This document shows positions 11,215 to 11,889 of a stretch of DNA of 11,889 bases, piece after piece; positions within the stretch are counted from its first letter, which is position 1, and each line of letters opens with the position of its first letter. The notes below the pieces were generated by a model. That model did no database searches and was not told where the DNA came from. It saw nothing but the letters and a program-made list of their open reading frames with translations. Source of the stretch: Candidatus Uhrbacteria bacterium (GTDB lineage Bacteria; Patescibacteriota; Patescibacteriia; 2-12-FULL-60-25). The DNA is taken from positions 1-11,889 of the forward strand of contig VGLT01000015.1 in assembly GCA_016866635.1 (NCBI GenBank), in the 5' to 3' direction. Both the position numbers and the translations under genes were made by a program.

Positions 11215-11889
11215 AGCGTCAAAAACAAAAAGTCTTAGTCGGCATGTCTGGCGGCGTAGATTCCAGCGTGGCCGCGGCTTTGTTAATCAAAAAGGGGTAC
11301 GACGTAACCGGGGGATTTATCAAAAATTGGTCTGATGCAAAAGATCTTTGGACAGGCGAGTGTGAGTGGCGAGGAGAACGACGGGATGCCTTGCGGGTAT
11401 GTGCTCAGCTCGGCATTTCGTTGCTCACATTTGATTTTGAAAAAGAATATCGCGCGCGCGTGCTCGATCGGATGTTTGAGGAATATGAAGCCGGATTCAC
11501 ACCAAATCCAGATGTGTTGTGTAATGAGGAAATCAAGTTTGGATTATTTTTTGAGCAAGCGATGCAACGTGGTTTTGATGTTGTGGCCACCGGCCACTAT
11601 GCACAGATCAAAAGCGGCCGCTTATTGAAAGGCAAAGATCCAGCCAAAGACCAGTCGTATTTTTTGTATCGACTTTCGCATGACATTTTGCAGAAGTCGC
11701 TGTTTCCCATAGGACATCTCAAAAAAACAACTGTGCGGAAGTTGGCAGAGAAATACCAGCTTGCAACCGCAAAAAAACCAGACAGTCAGGGAATTTGTTT
11801 TGTGGGCAAGCTCGATTTTCATGCATTCTTGCGAAAAAAAATTAAAGAACGCCCGGGGGAGATTGTGAATGAACAGGGAGCAATCATTG
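11211..11889 (+). CDS. mnmA: tRNA-specific 2-thiouridylase MnmA (5' part; runs off the window)
   Basis: Puts sulfur at position 2 of the wobble uridine (U34) of Lys, Glu and Gln tRNAs, using ATP and a persulfide relay. The first 226 residues are present. The N-terminal PP-loop motif SGGVDSS is at 13-19. The two catalytic cysteines are Cys104 (FTPNPDVLCNEEIKF) and Cys196 (KPDSQGICFVG). GHYAQI and KDQSYFLYRLS are typical. About 120-140 residues, the C-terminal beta-barrel, should lie beyond the window edge. The ATG overlaps the deacetylase stop by 4 bp, so it is part of the same operon. There is no Shine-Dalgarno site (CACCCCCCGCACC precedes the ATG). Confidence 0.96.
   Translation, partial: MKRQKQKVLVGMSGGVDSSVAAALLIKKGYDVTGGFIKNWSDAKDLWTGECEWRGERRDALRVCAQLGISLLTFDFEKEYRARVLDRMFEEYEAGFTPNPDVLCNEEIKFGLFFEQAMQRGFDVVATGHYAQIKSGRLLKGKDPAKDQSYFLYRLSHDILQKSLFPIGHLKKTTVRKLAEKYQLATAKKPDSQGICFVGKLDFHAFLRKKIKERPGEIVNEQGAII

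Overview
The window reads as chromosomal DNA of a small-genome bacterium, most likely a member of the Candidate Phyla Radiation (Patescibacteria). This is inferred from three things: a short YidC, separate secD and secF genes, and a membrane-protein/TraG-like ATPase gene pair of a kind I associate with that group. No rRNA, tRNA or marker phylogeny in the window can fix the lineage. UGA behaves as a normal stop codon (it ends three of the genes), so this is not one of the UGA-recoded lineages. All genes lie on the + strand, and spacing is tight except for one gap of about 230 bp. None of the ten gene starts has a recognisable Shine-Dalgarno sequence, and some have a -10 box placed as expected for leaderless transcripts.

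Layout. (1) 2-3969: the end of an unknown gene with an acidic tail, then yidC, secD and secF, a membrane-protein insertion and export cluster. SecD is unusual: about 215 residues related to parvulin prolyl isomerases are inserted in its periplasmic domain. Short GTAATGA-like heptad repeats mark the yidC/secD and secD/secF junctions. (2) 4000-7482: a two-gene unit of a membrane-anchored protein and a TraG/VirD4/HerA-like ATPase. Together they look like a coupling protein split into two chains, with a zinc ribbon and a lysine-rich tail on the ATPase. The unit begins at an extended -10 overlapped by an inverted repeat and ends at a strong intrinsic terminator. (3) 7497-8354: a single alpha/beta hydrolase gene with its own -10 box, followed by a GC-rich, hairpin-rich, repeat-bearing intergenic region that ends in a long terminator hairpin. 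(4) 8356-11889: a D,D-carboxypeptidase-type penicillin-binding protein, rlmN, a polysaccharide deacetylase and mnmA (cut by the window end). These overlap by 4-11 bp and form a translationally coupled operon that mixes envelope enzymes with RNA-modification enzymes.

How the parts may work together: SecDF and YidC move proteins across or into the membrane, and the parvulin insert could help them fold on the outside. The carboxypeptidase and deacetylase, both with N-terminal export signals, are the kind of client this machinery would serve. RlmN and MnmA support translation fidelity. The ATPase pair probably moves DNA or protein through the envelope, but its substrate cannot be read from the sequence. 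The features most worth following are the SecD-parvulin fusion, the split coupling protein, the absence of Shine-Dalgarno sites, and the structured gap at 8142-8370.
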